Shown here: one piece after another, positions 8,050 through 19,400 of the stretch | How positions within the stretch are numbered: the first letter of the stretch is position 1 | Layout: each line of letters begins with the position of its first letter | Source of the DNA: Apibacter raozihei | GTDB lineage: Bacteria > Bacteroidota > Bacteroidia > Flavobacteriales > Weeksellaceae | Length of the DNA: 64,000 nt | Direction: 5' to 3' | Assembly: GCF_004014855.1 (NCBI RefSeq) | Contig: NZ_CP034930.1 | Location: 2,523,716 to 2,587,715 of the forward strand | Notes under the pieces: model-generated | What the model saw: the letters and a program-made list of their open reading frames with translations, nothing else | Told to the model about the DNA's origin: nothing | The model's database searches: none | Program-made: the position numbers and the translations under genes

Positions 8050-9600
8050 TTATTCCATTTTAAAACCTCTACGGTAAATTCTTCCATACGGATCTACGTA
8101 TCTTACGGAAACCGTACCTTTATAGTTCTTTAGTATTTTTTCAATATCTTTTTCACTATTCACGGGTTTATCGTTCACCTCAATCAGAATGAATCCTTCA
8201 CCTATTCCCGCAGCTTTTAGTTTTCCGTTGTTGTCAACACTAACAATACCAATTCCGCTTTCTAAACCATAGTTTACTTTTTGCTGTTCGGTAAGCTCCT
8301 GAAACTCGGCACCCAGTTTTTCAGCTACACTTAAATCTGCTTTGGTTTTAACTGATGTTCCACCTTTTGCATCTTTAATTTTAACGGTAAATGTTTTAGA
8401 AGATCCGTCTCTTAAAACAGTCACTTTTACTTCGTCTCCGGGTCTTTTCTCACCGATAATGCCAGAAAGGGTAGGGAAATTTTTGATATTATTACCCTCA
8501 ATCTGGGTGATGATATCTCCTTTTTTAATTCCTGCATCTTTAGCTCCTCCGTCTTCCTGAACCTCAGTTACCAATACTCCTTGTTGTGGCTTTAATGAAG
8601 CTTTATTTTGAGTATTATATTGTTTTACGGCGCTGGCATCACTTAAATCCAAAGCTCCGATTCCTAAATATCCTCGTTGTACTATACCGTATTTACGGAT
8701 ATCTTCAACCACTTTTTTAGCAATGTTGGAAGGTACTGCAAAACTGTATCCTTCAAAGGTTCCGGTTCCGGAATGTGAAGAAATTGCAGTGTTTATTCCT
8801 ATCAAATCTCCATTGGTATTAACCAGAGCACCTCCACTGTTTCCGGGATTAACTGCGGCATCGGTTTGAATAAATGATTCAATAGGAGCTCTTGAGTTAG
8901 ATCGTAACAGATCCAGGCTTCTTCCTTTTGCCGAAATGATTCCTGCGGTTACTGTTGATGTTAAGCCAAAAGGATTACCAACGGCAAGTACCCATTCACC
9001 TACTTTTACATTATCAGAATTGTAAAAGTTTAAAAAGCTTAGTCCTTTTTCATCAATTTTTAACAAAGCTATGTCTGAGTTAGGATCAGTTCCTACCAGA
9101 GTAGCTGTATATGTTTTTTGATTATTCAGAGTTATTTCAATCTTATCAGAACCGTCAATAACGTGATTATTGGTAACAATGTACCCGTCAGAAGAAATAA
9201 TAACTCCGGAGCCCAGACCACTTGGGGTATCTTTAGGATCCTGCTGTTGTTTTTGACGTGGAGAGCTGTTAAAAGGATCTCCGAAGAAGAAATCGAAAGG
9301 ATCTATCATTTGTTTTCTTTGAGGTTGCGTATACGCAGCATAGCTTTTTACGCTAACCACTGCATTAATTGTTTTCTCAGCTGCAAGAGTAAGATCCGGT
9401 GGGTTATAATTAGATAAATTAGAAGATGCAGAGGTAAAATAAGCCTCTTGTTTTTTATCTTGTTTAAATAATTCGAAATCGCCTAGTTTGGTATTTTTAT
9501 TCATGGCGAATGAGATAGCGCCTACTGATACCAGAGCACTGGTTACACCAATTATAATGTAAGAAGCAATTCGTTTAATTTCAAATCTATTTTTTTTCAT
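8050..9600 (-). CDS. htrA: HtrA/Deg family periplasmic serine protease
   Basis: A 516-residue trypsin-like protease and chaperone for misfolded envelope proteins. The N-terminus has a single hydrophobic segment (about residues 11-33) acting as signal peptide or anchor. The triad is visible: His146 in TNNHVIDG, Asp176 in PNSDIALL and Ser255 in NPGNSGGAL. Two PDZ domains follow, the first starting near GYLGIGALDL and the second near the C-terminus (GIGIVSVDNNGKLKAAGI). A low-complexity Q/P/R stretch (residues 92-125) precedes the protease domain. It stands alone with its own -7 box and terminator. Confidence 0.95.
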   Translation of the reverse strand: MKKNRFEIKRIASYIIIGVTSALVSVGAISFAMNKNTKLGDFELFKQDKKQEAYFTSASSNLSNYNPPDLTLAAEKTINAVVSVKSYAAYTQPQRKQMIDPFDFFFGDPFNSSPRQKQQQDPKDTPSGLGSGVIISSDGYIVTNNHVIDGSDKIEITLNNQKTYTATLVGTDPNSDIALLKIDEKGLSFLNFYNSDNVKVGEWVLAVGNPFGLTSTVTAGIISAKGRSLDLLRSNSRAPIESFIQTDAAVNPGNSGGALVNTNGDLIGINTAISSHSGTGTFEGYSFAVPSNIAKKVVEDIRKYGIVQRGYLGIGALDLSDASAVKQYNTQNKASLKPQQGVLVTEVQEDGGAKDAGIKKGDIITQIEGNNIKNFPTLSGIIGEKRPGDEVKVTVLRDGSSKTFTVKIKDAKGGTSVKTKADLSVAEKLGAEFQELTEQQKVNYGLESGIGIVSVDNNGKLKAAGIGEGFILIEVNDKPVNSEKDIEKILKNYKGTVSVRYVDPYGRIYRRGFKME

Positions 9601-9641
9601 AGTACAAATTATATTAACTTGTTATAATGCTTATTCACTTT

Positions 9642-9649
9642 CAAAAGTA
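9642..9649 (-). promoter_or_regulatory. -7 box of htrA
   Basis: The minus strand reads TACTTTTG, 41 bp upstream of the ATG. Confidence 0.5.
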
Positions 9650-9748
9650 ATACCAAAAAATTAATGATTTTTGCGCTTTAACGATTTTTAACATGAATTT
9701 AATTTTTTATTATATATTATGGATATTTACTTACAGCCTTTCTTTTAA

Positions 9749-9781
9749 TTGTTAAAATGGTTATAAAAGTTTGTAAATTTG
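9749..9781 (+). promoter_or_regulatory. Promoter of pdxY
   Basis: TTG at 9749-9751 and TAAATTTG at 9774-9781, 22 bases apart, fit the Bacteroidota -33/-7 pattern. The same spacing occurs before the outer-membrane protein gene at 52818. The -7 box overlaps the upstream TTG codon at 9779. Confidence 0.65.
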
Positions 9782-9808
9782 TTTATTAATAAATTTACCA
9801 TAAAGTCA

Positions 9809-10669
9809 ATGAAAAATATCTTATCAATTCAATCTCATGTTGTTTACGGACATGCAGGGAACAGTGCGGCCGAATTTCCAATGCAGAGATGTGGAGTGGG
9901 GGTCTGGTCTTTAAATACAGTACAGTTTTCTAATCACACGCAATATGGTCAGTGGACCGGAGAGGTTATGACAGCCAATCATCTTTTAGATATTGTTAAA
10001 GGAATTGATAGTATTAATCAGCTTAAAAAATGTGATGCTGTTCTTAACGGTTATATTGGGTCACCCGAACAAGGTAAATCTATTTTAGAAATTGTAAAAA
10101 TGGTTAAGTCTAAGAATCCTAATGCTTTGTATTTTTGTGATCCAGTTATGGGGCATCCAGAAAAAGGTTGTATTGTAGCTCCGGGAGTGTCTGACTTTTT
10201 TAAAAACCAGGCCATACAGATAAGTGACATTATGGCACCCAATTTACTTGAGCTGGAAATATTAACCGATCAGGAAATAAATTCTGTTGATGATACTATT
10301 AAAGCGGCCCGTATATTAATTGACAAGGGAGTACAGATGGTTTTGGTAAAACATTTGAGCAGAGCCGGATATAGATCCGATATGTTTGAAATGTTATTGG
10401 TTTCAAAAGAAGAAAACTGGCATATTTCACGTCCTTTGGTAGATTTTGGTGTACGTCAGCCCGTAGGAGTAGGAGATTTAACTTCCGGATTATTATTGAC
10501 TCATTTGTTGTTAGGTAAAACGAAAAAACAGGCTTTAGAGCATACGACTTCTGCCGTATACTCTGTAATGCTTGAAACTCACAAATTAGGAGAATATGAG
10601 TTACAATTAGTAGCTGCTCAGGATGAAATTGTAAATCCGTCCCAATTATTTGAAGCTATCAGACTGTAA
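9809..10669 (+). CDS. pdxY: Pyridoxal kinase PdxY-type
   Basis: A 286-residue ribokinase-fold enzyme phosphorylating pyridoxal (and related vitamers) to PLP. The N-terminal [11 protein letters not shown] and the segment [12 protein letters not shown] match the pyridoxal-binding part of the family. The C-terminal [11 protein letters not shown] carries the catalytic Asp at residue 223 and the anion hole. I chose the ATG at 9809: the frame opens further to a TTG at 9779, but that codon lies inside the -7 box. It is a monocistronic unit. Confidence 0.93.
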   Translation: MKNILSIQSHVVYGHAGNSAAEFPMQRCGVGVWSLNTVQFSNHTQYGQWTGEVMTANHLLDIVKGIDSINQLKKCDAVLNGYIGSPEQGKSILEIVKMVKSKNPNALYFCDPVMGHPEKGCIVAPGVSDFFKNQAIQISDIMAPNLLELEILTDQEINSVDDTIKAARILIDKGVQMVLVKHLSRAGYRSDMFEMLLVSKEENWHISRPLVDFGVRQPVGVGDLTSGLLLTHLLLGKTKKQALEHTTSAVYSVMLETHKLGEYELQLVAAQDEIVNPSQLFEAIRL

Positions 10670-10742
10670 TCAGTAAGAATTATTTTTTAAATAATTATGG
10701 ATTTTTAATTCTTTTAGCATCTATAGTGAAAACCAGTTCAAC

Positions 10743-11165
10743 ATGAAAATAAAATTTTTATTAATAACCGCACTTTTAACTTTAAGTAAATCTGTATCTG
10801 CCCAATCTCATAACTTAGTGGGAGAGTGGTCAACCAATGCGGTCATCGGATATGAAAATCTCAATGAATATAAATTATATAAGCAAGATTCTGAATTCTA
10901 TGTATATGGCAACAGATTGAAATTAAATGATGATTTAACTTATGAGAGTTATTATACTGCACCTTGTGGCAATGATTGTTTTCCGTCTACTTATGGTAAG
11001 TATAAGATAACTGAAAATGAGGAATTACATTTTCAGGTTGACTCTTTAGTGGTACGAGGTTTTTGCAAAAATTTAAAGAAAACATTTAAGGATAATGTAC
11101 TTAATTTCCAAATCATGAAACAGGACCTAAATGGTAAAAATGAATTGGTGTTAGTAAAAAAATAA
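10743..11165 (+). CDS. Small secreted protein of unknown function
   Basis: A 140-residue protein with a clear signal peptide (hydrophobic core, likely cleavage after residue 20 in SVSA-Q). The mature part starts HNLVGEWSTN and runs through alternating polar and aromatic residues ending in short strands, which suggests a small beta-barrel like those of secreted lipocalin-type proteins; this is inference from pattern only. Three Cys (APCGNDC and FCK) could form disulphides. It is convergent with the first giant T9SS gene and shares its terminator. Confidence 0.7.
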   Translation: MKIKFLLITALLTLSKSVSAQSHNLVGEWSTNAVIGYENLNEYKLYKQDSEFYVYGNRLKLNDDLTYESYYTAPCGNDCFPSTYGKYKITENEELHFQVDSLVVRGFCKNLKKTFKDNVLNFQIMKQDLNGKNELVLVKK

Positions 11166-11194
11166 AAGATTAATTAAAAATCACTTGTGATAAC

Positions 11195-11226
11195 AAATAA
11201 CGCCGGAAAATATTCCGGCGTTATTT
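11195..11226. terminator. Bidirectional terminator
   Basis: A perfect 14-bp stem (11195-11208 with 11213-11226) with loop AATA and GC core CGCCGG, 30 bp after the small secreted protein gene and 21 bp beyond the stop of the minus-strand T9SS gene. Confidence 0.9.
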
Positions 11227-11246
11227 TGTTTTAATATTTTATTCGT

Positions 11247-14200
11247 TTATTTCATCTGAAGACTATTATAATTTTTTAATAAAATCCAACCGGTGAATTT
11301 TCTTCCATCAGGTATATTTATCAAATACCAATAACTATTGGTAGGTAATGGCCTGCCTAAATAGTAGCCATTCCAAACAAAGCAAGTGTCGGAGTTTTCC
11401 TCAAATATAACTTTACCATATCGGTCAAAGATTTTTATTGAAGATTTTTCACCGTTGAATAAATCTAAGCCACACATGGTCCAGGAATCGTTATATCCGT
11501 CGTTATTAGGAGTTATCAGATTAGGAATTTTAAAAATTACGGCTTTGGTACTTGCCGGATTACATGGTGTATTTTTAGAACGTACATAGATGGTATATAT
11601 AGCCGGTTCCAGATTATTGAATACATTACTGTCCTGCCAGTTTATTTTATCAATTGAATATTCTAGAGGGGCGGGTCCTTCTGCATTTACACTTATGTAA
11701 TCATTACCTGCATCAGTACTTTTTATAATTACTGACTCGTAATAAGTTACTGATGTTGTATAAGTGAAACTACATCCGTTGGATTTTGATATTGTAACTG
11801 AATAGTTTCCTGCTAAGTTAATGGTAATTTTTGTTAAATTGGTTCCTTCTTCTCCTGTACTCCATTTATAATAATCTTCTGTATTACCGGTATCAGCGTT
11901 AATAACTAAAGATTCATTAGGACATATTTTGTATTCTTTAGCTAATGAACTGACAGGCAATGGCAGTACGACCAAATTAATTTTCATGATAGAAGGACAA
12001 TGAGAGGTAGAGCTAACTCTTACATAAGCTTCGTCTTCATTAGGCTTAATGTTAGTATAGTTTGTTAAGCTTTTTGGATTATTCTGATTGCGGGCATCAT
12101 CATATGAGCTGTAAATACTGTATTGAGGATTTTCAGGAAGAGGCTGAGAAGGATCATGTAATTGCTTAACGTATTCTGAAAGATTAAAAGAAGCAATTCC
12201 GTCAAAATTATCATCACATTGTTTTGCAGGTTCACTGATAGAAACTAAAGGCACCTGACTGACAGTTGATATGGTAATTGATGTAATTAATGATTCACAT
12301 CCGTTCTTAGAAGCTTTTGCATATAAAACATGATTTGAATTTGGAAGGGAGGTTAAAACGGTGGTCAATGGATCTATTAAAATAGTTCCGGCGTTATCTT
12401 GATAATAATTGAAAGTATATTGATCTGTATTTTCTCTAATAATCATTGCATTAATTGCTTCTACATCTTTTGAATTTAAAATGTAAACTCCATCAAATTT
12501 TTCGTCGCAGACTGTATAAAAAGCTGGTCGGGGTTTTGGAGTTTTTTCCATGTATAAACTCAATTTTTTTACTACATAACAGGCATCTTTTTCAAATCTG
12601 ACCCATATATGCGCTTCATTATTAAAGAAGTATTGCTCAGGATCTTTATTTATTGATGTCACAGACATTTTGTTAGCGTCTTCTTCTTTATCGTGTAATG
12701 ATATTTTTAAAGCATAAGGAGAGTCAGATATCATTTTCTCATTGATGATTGATAAGAGGTTAATATTATCTTTATAACCATTACCTTTAATATCGCAATA
12801 ATATTCAATAGCATTTTGTGCTTCAATGGAGTTTATATTTTCAAATGTTAATTCAACAATACTGAAACAAGTCGAATTCAAATCATTAATTCTAATATAG
12901 ATAATTCTTGAAGAAAGATTTTGGACCAAAAATTTAGTTGGTAAAACAATAGCATTGGAAGAACTATGAGCATCGTTATATGTTAAATAGTATGAAAAAG
13001 TGTAATTACTTAAATCTGTAGCCTCAATAACATTGTTATTATAAATGGTAAGATCAAGAATTTCTTTATCATCCAGATTGTTATCACATATTTTAGCTTT
13101 ATAATTATTGGTATTAGCAAAAACCTGTTGTACTAATTTTAAAGGTAGTTTATAATAAAATCGACAAGAGTTCCAAACCAATATTTCGATGTAAACAAAG
13201 TTATCTTGGTTTGCAATAACATCCATTTCTTTAATTGTATTTTTACCTGTTCCTAAATCTTTTTCATTTGAGTAATAAAATATTTTAGATTCAAGAGGAA
13301 AACCTTGTATAAATAAATTATCTAATGTTTTTAGCGAAAAGTTTTCCTTACCGCTATGCGATAAATCGCATACAGGATAACTCGTTATTTTTTGAATATA
13401 TTTTTGAAAAACTAAAATAATAGTCATTGAAAAATCACAGCCATCTTCAGTGTATGATACAGTTATAAATGTTGTATTATTGATAGTGTATTTTTTTATT
13501 TTATCATAACTTATCTCACCTAAGTAATCATAATATTTCACATTTGAAACTATAGTGCTTCCTTTTGCCTGATTAAAATAAGATTCTAAGTCAACTTCAA
13601 CTTTTCCTTCATTTTCAGTATCGCATATTTTGAACTCTATATCTTTAATACTACCAGACCGTAATAAATAACTAAGTTTGATGATAGGTGGGCAAAATTC
13701 ATTTCCAAAATTATTAACTCTTATGTAGATTGTTACACCATTTTCAACAGGATATTTAGTTACGTTTGGATATACAGATGTATTTTCTGAAATTGGATTG
13801 ACCTGATTTTTTGCATTATCATATGATTTGTAATAAGTAAATGAATATTTTTGATAATCCGGAAAATCATTGATTATGTGCTTAGTTAAATCATCATCGA
13901 AAGAATAAGGCTCACAACTTGTATATGGTGGTAATTCTGTTAATTCAACCTGTTCATTAACTGTTATTTTTACTGGTAAAATAATGGTAGAACATTCAGG
14001 TACAAATGAATTAAAAATTCTTGCATAAAGTTTAATAGAACTAGGTGGAGTGCCAAGTTTTAAAACATCAATAGGTTGAATGTTTCCACCTTCTTTATAA
14101 TTTTGAGCTTCCTCAAGTGTATAAAAATAAAGTCCTTTCCAATTATGATTATATTCATCAAAAGATAAGATACCATTTACTTTTACATCAATAAATATAG

Positions 14201-15614
14201 TTTCCTTATTTTTCTTTTCACATAGATTTAATGTTTGTTCTCCAGTTAGATATGGTTTTTCTTTAAAATGATATATTAAATTAACTATTGTATTGCAATC
14301 TGGATTGTTTTTGTTTTCAACTCTTAAATAAATCAGTTTAGAAGCATAGGTGTTTAATGTAAAAATAGGTGATACTCTGTCAGCTGGTAAATTTTTAACC
14401 GCTTGTTCATAGCTGGTATAATAATAATAATTATATTTTTCCAGATTCCCCAAAGTAGCTTCATTAGCTAGTAACTCATAGTCAACAGTAATTGGTGTAC
14501 CATAATTAAAACAGGTATATTTTTCAATCGATTTTGCTACCGGAAATTCTAAGTTAAATTTTATAGGTATTGAAGTTAATATCTTGTCAACACCGCAGGA
14601 GTTATAATTAACTTCCACTTTATAAGTAGTATCTGAAGTTGGGCAAACTTCAATTGATTTTGTATTATATGCTATAGCTTTGGAGTCTGCATCGTACCAG
14701 GTTATTCCCGGAGTAATATTACCCTGAGGTTCAAATCTCCAAGCTTCAGAACCAGAATTTTCCGTGTCCCATTCTGAAATATCATTTCTATTAGCAGGGG
14801 CTATTCCGTTTCCATTACCATCTGTTATTGCTATTAAAGCAACATTCGGACGTTTCTCAAATTTAGTTTTTTTACAAGAATTTGGTTTTTGTTTTACATA
14901 TATATCAATAATGTTTGTCGTTTCGTAAAGAACAATTTGAAACGTTGACTTTATGTTGCTGGTACATTCATAGTGATTCATATTGTTATAATTTATAACA
15001 AATTTTCTATATGGTGCTGTTCCTGTAGTATATGTGCTTATATTGCCACAACCTCCGGTTGATAAACATTCCAAGGAATTTGGATCAAGAATCAAATCGT
15101 GAAATAATCCATAAATGGAATACGATAATAGTTTACCTTCGTTTAATACAGAACTTATTTCGTCATTAGCTATAGGTAGATTGTAAGGAGCTCCTTCATT
15201 CGCGTAATCAGGAGTATTAAAAGAAATGGAACCATTATCATTTAAGATTAATGAATTAAAATTTTTCCCATACAAACAAAAAGTAAAGGGTATTTCAATT
15301 AGGCTACTCCAATAGTCATCTTCTTTTTTTATGGAAACTTCTGCTCCGTCTGAAAAATTACCTATAGGAACATAGTCAATTGATTTAACCAAATAATCAG
15401 ACGTTTTTTTTATTTCCGGATAATTTACAGTCAAAGTAATACAATTTTTGTTGGAACTGTTAAAATTATAATCGCAAGAAATAATAGGATTTGGATTAGA
15501 GTTATGATCAACAATTTGAATGACCGGATCTTTTGTAGCTTGAGCAAAAGTTGTACAAGTTATAAAAATAGATAGGAACAAAGTAAATACAGGTGAGAGA
15601 TACCGTTTATTCAT
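11247..15614 (-). CDS. Giant modular cell-surface protein with T9SS type B sorting domain
   Basis: A 1455-residue secreted protein. A signal peptide ends near residue 26 (TTFAQA). Residues of about 60-300 form an N-terminal domain shared with the paralogue at 16421 (GNFSDG, CLYGKNFNSL, TYTTGTAPYRK, IVLYETTNIIDIYV). Then come about nine tandem modules of roughly 90 residues, each opening with a C(D/E)xxxxG/D-type motif (KICDNNLDD, TVCDEKFDG, KQCDDNFDG), passing through FxYYxSYxxAxxxxN and closing with an IYVR-like strand. An Ig-like segment beginning KICPNESLV precedes the C-terminal sorting domain at 1361-1455 (LITPNNDGYNDSW, IKIFDRYGK, FTGWILLKNY), the gliding-motility-associated type B CTD. 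T9SS should export and anchor it at the surface. The modules suggest adhesion; ligand unknown. Confidence 0.93.
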   Translation of the reverse strand: MNKRYLSPVFTLFLSIFITCTTFAQATKDPVIQIVDHNSNPNPIISCDYNFNSSNKNCITLTVNYPEIKKTSDYLVKSIDYVPIGNFSDGAEVSIKKEDDYWSSLIEIPFTFCLYGKNFNSLILNDNGSISFNTPDYANEGAPYNLPIANDEISSVLNEGKLLSYSIYGLFHDLILDPNSLECLSTGGCGNISTYTTGTAPYRKFVINYNNMNHYECTSNIKSTFQIVLYETTNIIDIYVKQKPNSCKKTKFEKRPNVALIAITDGNGNGIAPANRNDISEWDTENSGSEAWRFEPQGNITPGITWYDADSKAIAYNTKSIEVCPTSDTTYKVEVNYNSCGVDKILTSIPIKFNLEFPVAKSIEKYTCFNYGTPITVDYELLANEATLGNLEKYNYYYYTSYEQAVKNLPADRVSPIFTLNTYASKLIYLRVENKNNPDCNTIVNLIYHFKEKPYLTGEQTLNLCEKKNKETIFIDVKVNGILSFDEYNHNWKGLYFYTLEEAQNYKEGGNIQPIDVLKLGTPPSSIKLYARIFNSFVPECSTIILPVKITVNEQVELTELPPYTSCEPYSFDDDLTKHIINDFPDYQKYSFTYYKSYDNAKNQVNPISENTSVYPNVTKYPVENGVTIYIRVNNFGNEFCPPIIKLSYLLRSGSIKDIEFKICDTENEGKVEVDLESYFNQAKGSTIVSNVKYYDYLGEISYDKIKKYTINNTTFITVSYTEDGCDFSMTIILVFQKYIQKITSYPVCDLSHSGKENFSLKTLDNLFIQGFPLESKIFYYSNEKDLGTGKNTIKEMDVIANQDNFVYIEILVWNSCRFYYKLPLKLVQQVFANTNNYKAKICDNNLDDKEILDLTIYNNNVIEATDLSNYTFSYYLTYNDAHSSSNAIVLPTKFLVQNLSSRIIYIRINDLNSTCFSIVELTFENINSIEAQNAIEYYCDIKGNGYKDNINLLSIINEKMISDSPYALKISLHDKEEDANKMSVTSINKDPEQYFFNNEAHIWVRFEKDACYVVKKLSLYMEKTPKPRPAFYTVCDEKFDGVYILNSKDVEAINAMIIRENTDQYTFNYYQDNAGTILIDPLTTVLTSLPNSNHVLYAKASKNGCESLITSITISTVSQVPLVSISEPAKQCDDNFDGIASFNLSEYVKQLHDPSQPLPENPQYSIYSSYDDARNQNNPKSLTNYTNIKPNEDEAYVRVSSTSHCPSIMKINLVVLPLPVSSLAKEYKICPNESLVINADTGNTEDYYKWSTGEEGTNLTKITINLAGNYSVTISKSNGCSFTYTTSVTYYESVIIKSTDAGNDYISVNAEGPAPLEYSIDKINWQDSNVFNNLEPAIYTIYVRSKNTPCNPASTKAVIFKIPNLITPNNDGYNDSWTMCGLDLFNGEKSSIKIFDRYGKVIFEENSDTCFVWNGYYLGRPLPTNSYWYLINIPDGRKFTGWILLKNYNSLQMK

Positions 15615-15637
15615 AGTATATAAAATTACAATATCTG

Positions 15638-15645
15638 CAAAATTA
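15638..15645 (-). promoter_or_regulatory. -7 box of the first giant T9SS gene
   Basis: The minus strand reads TAATTTTG, followed by CAG, 23 bp upstream of the ATG. Confidence 0.55.
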
Positions 15646-16060
15646 ATTGTTATTATTTACATTTGATTAAAAAATAATAAATTTTATAATGTTTTTACAA
15701 AAGTTGTATATATTCGATAAATGTTTTTTGATATATCTTGATATAAAATTAACATTCAACTATTTATGTTTAAAATAACATATTAAAATTACTATAATGA
15801 TTATCATAAAAATTTCTACAAAATTTAAAATATTTATAAAAAGTAATTAGAAATAGTAATTATTCTCATTAATCAAGAACTTGTTATATCTCTACAATTC
15901 AATTTTTTTAATAAGTATCTCTATGATTAAATTATTACTTTAATGTAGGTTGATGTTGCAATTGAATTACAAATTAAATAATTAATAATTTAATGATTTC
16001 ATAATTATATGGATAAAGATTTTTAGTGCAAAAAAGTTATAGAAATTAAATTAAAAATTA

Positions 16061-16091
16061 AAAAAAATACGTTAATGTAAATCAACGTATT
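16061..16091 (-). terminator. Intrinsic terminator of the HMA gene
   Basis: On the minus strand the stem AATACGTT/AACGTATT (16084-16091 with 16066-16073) is followed by a T run, about 32 bp after the HMA stop. Confidence 0.7.
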
Positions 16092-16123
16092 ATATAATTT
16101 GTTAATGAAATTTAAATTTATAT

Positions 16124-16333
16124 TTATATTTTTTCAATATTGAAACCGGCTTTTTTAACAGCATTTATAATCTCTTCATCTGTTGCTGTATCTGATTCTA
16201 CAGTGAGAATTTTTTCAGGTATAGAAGTATCCACAGACCATCTAAGAATACCTTTAACATCATTTAAATAGTTTGTAACAGCATTGACACAGCCTCCACA
16301 ATCTATATTTGTTTTAAACTTGAATTCATTCAT
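16124..16333 (-). CDS. Small HMA-domain metal-binding protein
   Basis: A 69-residue protein that is a single heavy-metal-associated domain with the ferredoxin-like order of strands and helices. The metal pair CxxC is Cys12 and Cys15 in NIDCGGCVNAV. The preceding residue is Asp rather than the Met-x-Cys or Thr-Cys typical of copper chaperones, so metal preference is uncertain. Such proteins shuttle Cu(I) to ATPases or enzymes, but no metal ATPase is in this window. It has its own -7 box (16356) and terminator (16061). Confidence 0.9.
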   Translation of the reverse strand: MNEFKFKTNIDCGGCVNAVTNYLNDVKGILRWSVDTSIPEKILTVESDTATDEEIINAVKKAGFNIEKI

Positions 16334-16355
16334 TTTATTAAGTCTTTATTTTATT

Positions 16356-16363
16356 CAAATTTA
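16356..16363 (-). promoter_or_regulatory. -7 box of the HMA gene
   Basis: The minus strand reads TAAATTTG, 22 bp upstream of the ATG. Confidence 0.55.
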
Positions 16364-16389
16364 CTATTTAATCAATACATTAAAATTAT

Positions 16390-16416
16390 AAAATTAAGGT
16401 TAATTTTTACTTAATT
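16390..16416 (-). terminator. Possible weak terminator of the second giant T9SS gene
   Basis: A stem AATTAAG/CTTAATT (16392-16398 with 16410-16416) followed on the minus strand by an AT-rich tail. It lies just after the stop of the 1686-residue gene. There is no GC in the stem, so this is uncertain. Confidence 0.35.
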
Positions 16417-16420
16417 TGGT

Positions 16421-19400
16421 TTAGCGAAAATCTTCATCATAATTTCTGAGTAATATCCATCCGGTAAATTGTCTTCCATCAATTATATCGATGACATACC
16501 AATATGAAGTTGTAGGCAATGGCCTTCCTAAGTAAAAACCATTCCATACGAAACAAGTATTTGAGCTTTGTGAAAATACTTCTTTACCGTATCGGTCAAA
16601 GATTTTTATTTTTGATGGTTGAGAGTCAAAATTTTCTAATCCGCATAACTGCCAATTATCATTAAATCCGTCTCCGTTAGGCGTTATAGTATTTGTTACT
16701 TTAAAGATAACTCCTTTTTTCTGAACGGAAATACATCCATTAGCTTTTGAACGTACATAAAAAGTATATACTCCTGGTTTTAAATTGTAAAAAGTGTTTT
16801 GATCCTGCCAGTTTATTAAATCCATTGAATACTCAAGAGGTTGAGGCCCTTCAGCAATTACTGTAATATAATCATCTCCTTCAAATAAGTCAGTGATAAC
16901 AATTTTAGAGTATTCTGTTACTATTGTTTTGTAAGTATATTTACATCCGTTGGTTCCTGTTATTGTAACCTGATAAGTTCCGGCATTGTTAATTGTTATT
17001 GAATGTAAATTATACCCCTTATCACCAGTACTCCATTCATAATAATCTTCTTCATTTCCAGTGTCTGCATTAAGTACTAAAATACCATTAGGACAAATTT
17101 TTAGATCTTTTTCCAAAGGACTTACCGGAACGGGTAGAACTTTTAAATTTATGCTACTTAATGACGGACAATATTTAGTAGAAGATATTCTAACATATAC
17201 CATATCATTAACAGGATTAATATTACTATAACTTAAAGGATTACTAATACTATTCGTTTGATTTTGAGCATCTATAAGTGTACTGTAAAAAGTAAATATG
17301 GCTGTAGAATCTTTTGTAATGTCAGAAGTAACAGATGTTAAATCAAAACTAGTTAGACCATCAAAATCATTATCACAGTTTTCTATGATAACAGATTCCG
17401 TAGAAACCGGTATTTTATCAGCCGTATATAAGGTAACGGTTCTTATTGAGCTACAACCATATTCATTAGTCGCTTTTACAACAATGTCTTCATTGAATTT
17501 TTCAACTGTATAATTTTGAAAATCAGTTATTTGATTATTATTATTTTGAGCATCAGAAATTGAATGAAAATAAGTAAAAGTAAAACCATCCGGATTGAAA
17601 ATAACTACGTATCTCAAATCATCTAGATTAAGTGTAAAACGATTATCGATATTAGTATCACATACTAAATATTTTCCATTAATTAGTTTAGGAAGAGGAG
17701 TAATATTAATTTCAAGAGAACGTATAGTATAACATCCGGTATCCGGATTATCAAACCGTATCCAAACATATTCCTGCGCAAATGTTGCAGAATATTTTTC
17801 CGGATTATCAATCAAGTCCGCTGAATTTTTGGAATTAGCACCTTGTTCTGTTTTATAATACGAAATAGTTATATTTTGATTTGTTGATATGATCATGTTT
17901 GAAACATAAGAAGTTATATCAACATATTCTTGCATATCAGAATTATTATCACATAAGTTAGCAATTCCATTTTTAGCATTAATTATGTTAGCTGTATTAA
18001 AATTTAACTCAGCTATTGAAAAACAGTTAAGAGAATTTTGAACTCTTACATAAATAGTCGCAGGAAAACTAGTAATTGTATAATTTTTAGCGTTGGTTAT
18101 TGATTGAGAATTTTGGTAAGCTGATTCATATGAGATGTAGTAAGTAAATGTATAAGTGTTTACTGTATTGTTTACTAAAGGTTTTTCATACAAGGTCAGG
18201 TCAACAACTTCCTTATTATCAGCATTATTGTCGCATATTTCAATAACTTGACTATAAACGGTAGGAGGGGATGATAACTGAAAATTAATCTTTTGAATTA
18301 CATAACATGCAGAGTTTGAAGAAATTCTTACGTATAATGTTGTTGAAGTAGTAACATCATAAGTAGTAATTTCATTTTGCAGGTTTAAAGCATTTTCCTC
18401 AGTGGTATAATAGCTAAAAGAAAAGCCTTTAGTATCGTTTACTAGTTGAGAATTTAATGAACTTAATGAAATATTTTCTTTTCCGTCATTTGCAAAATCA
18501 CATACATACAACTCGGATTTAATAACAACCGGATATGTATTCATAATTATACTTAGAGGTTTTATTGAGTAACAACCAGTAAATTTATTTTGAAATCTTA
18601 TATAAACCGTAGTTACTTGTTTATTTACTACGAAATTTTTTATATCATTAATCTTTTCTGTTGTTTTTTGCTCTTCAGCACCAGCTTGGGAAAGATAAAA
18701 CTCCGTTGAAATTTTTGAACTATCAATACCACTTTCTGTAATTGAAGAAGATAGATCAACTATTTCCGTTTGGTTTAAATCTTTATCACAAACATTGATA
18801 GGGGATAAATCATTAGTAATTACAGATTCAATCAGATCAAACTGAACAGGTATAATAGTTGGGCAAGTATCCACATAATTTATTCTCATATATATTTTAC
18901 TAGTTGGAGCAGTTATTAAATAAGCAGAAGTAGAAACAATAGGATTATATTCAACAAGTGCTGATTCTTCTGAACTATAATAAAAAATAGTTATGTAATT
19001 ACTTAAGTTGAAAAGAGTAGGAAGATTATTTAAATTATATGTTTCTTTACCGTCATTTTCTTGATCGCAAACCGCAACGTTTTCAACGTTATTTACTGTA
19101 AAAGGCTTAAGTTTAAGATTTACCTTATATAAATAAGCACATCCTGATATAACATTTACTTTTACATAAACTGTTGTTTCACCTTTAACTAGTATGTAAG
19201 TAATAGGATTTTTTCCAGAATTATAGTCTTCTAAAGAACCATAATAAGTAATACTTGAGGTTGGGTAACCCGCTAAATATAATGAATTTAAATTGGGTAG
19301 GTAAAAATTTACCTCTCCTTTATTATTAATATCGCAAATATAATATTCAGGTTTTTTTTCGATTTTCTGTATAATTTTAAATTCAATAGAACGAATAAAG

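Larger units (their letters stand above)
15615..16123. other. AT-rich intergenic gap between the T9SS gene and the HMA gene
   Basis: 509 very AT-rich bases. They hold the promoter of the minus-strand T9SS gene at the left end and the terminator of the HMA gene at the right end (16061-16091). In between I see no ORF and no convincing structured element. Confidence 0.6.

Noticed and set aside
9118-9417. A 99-residue plus-strand frame
   Set aside because: Antisense shadow of the htrA protease domain.
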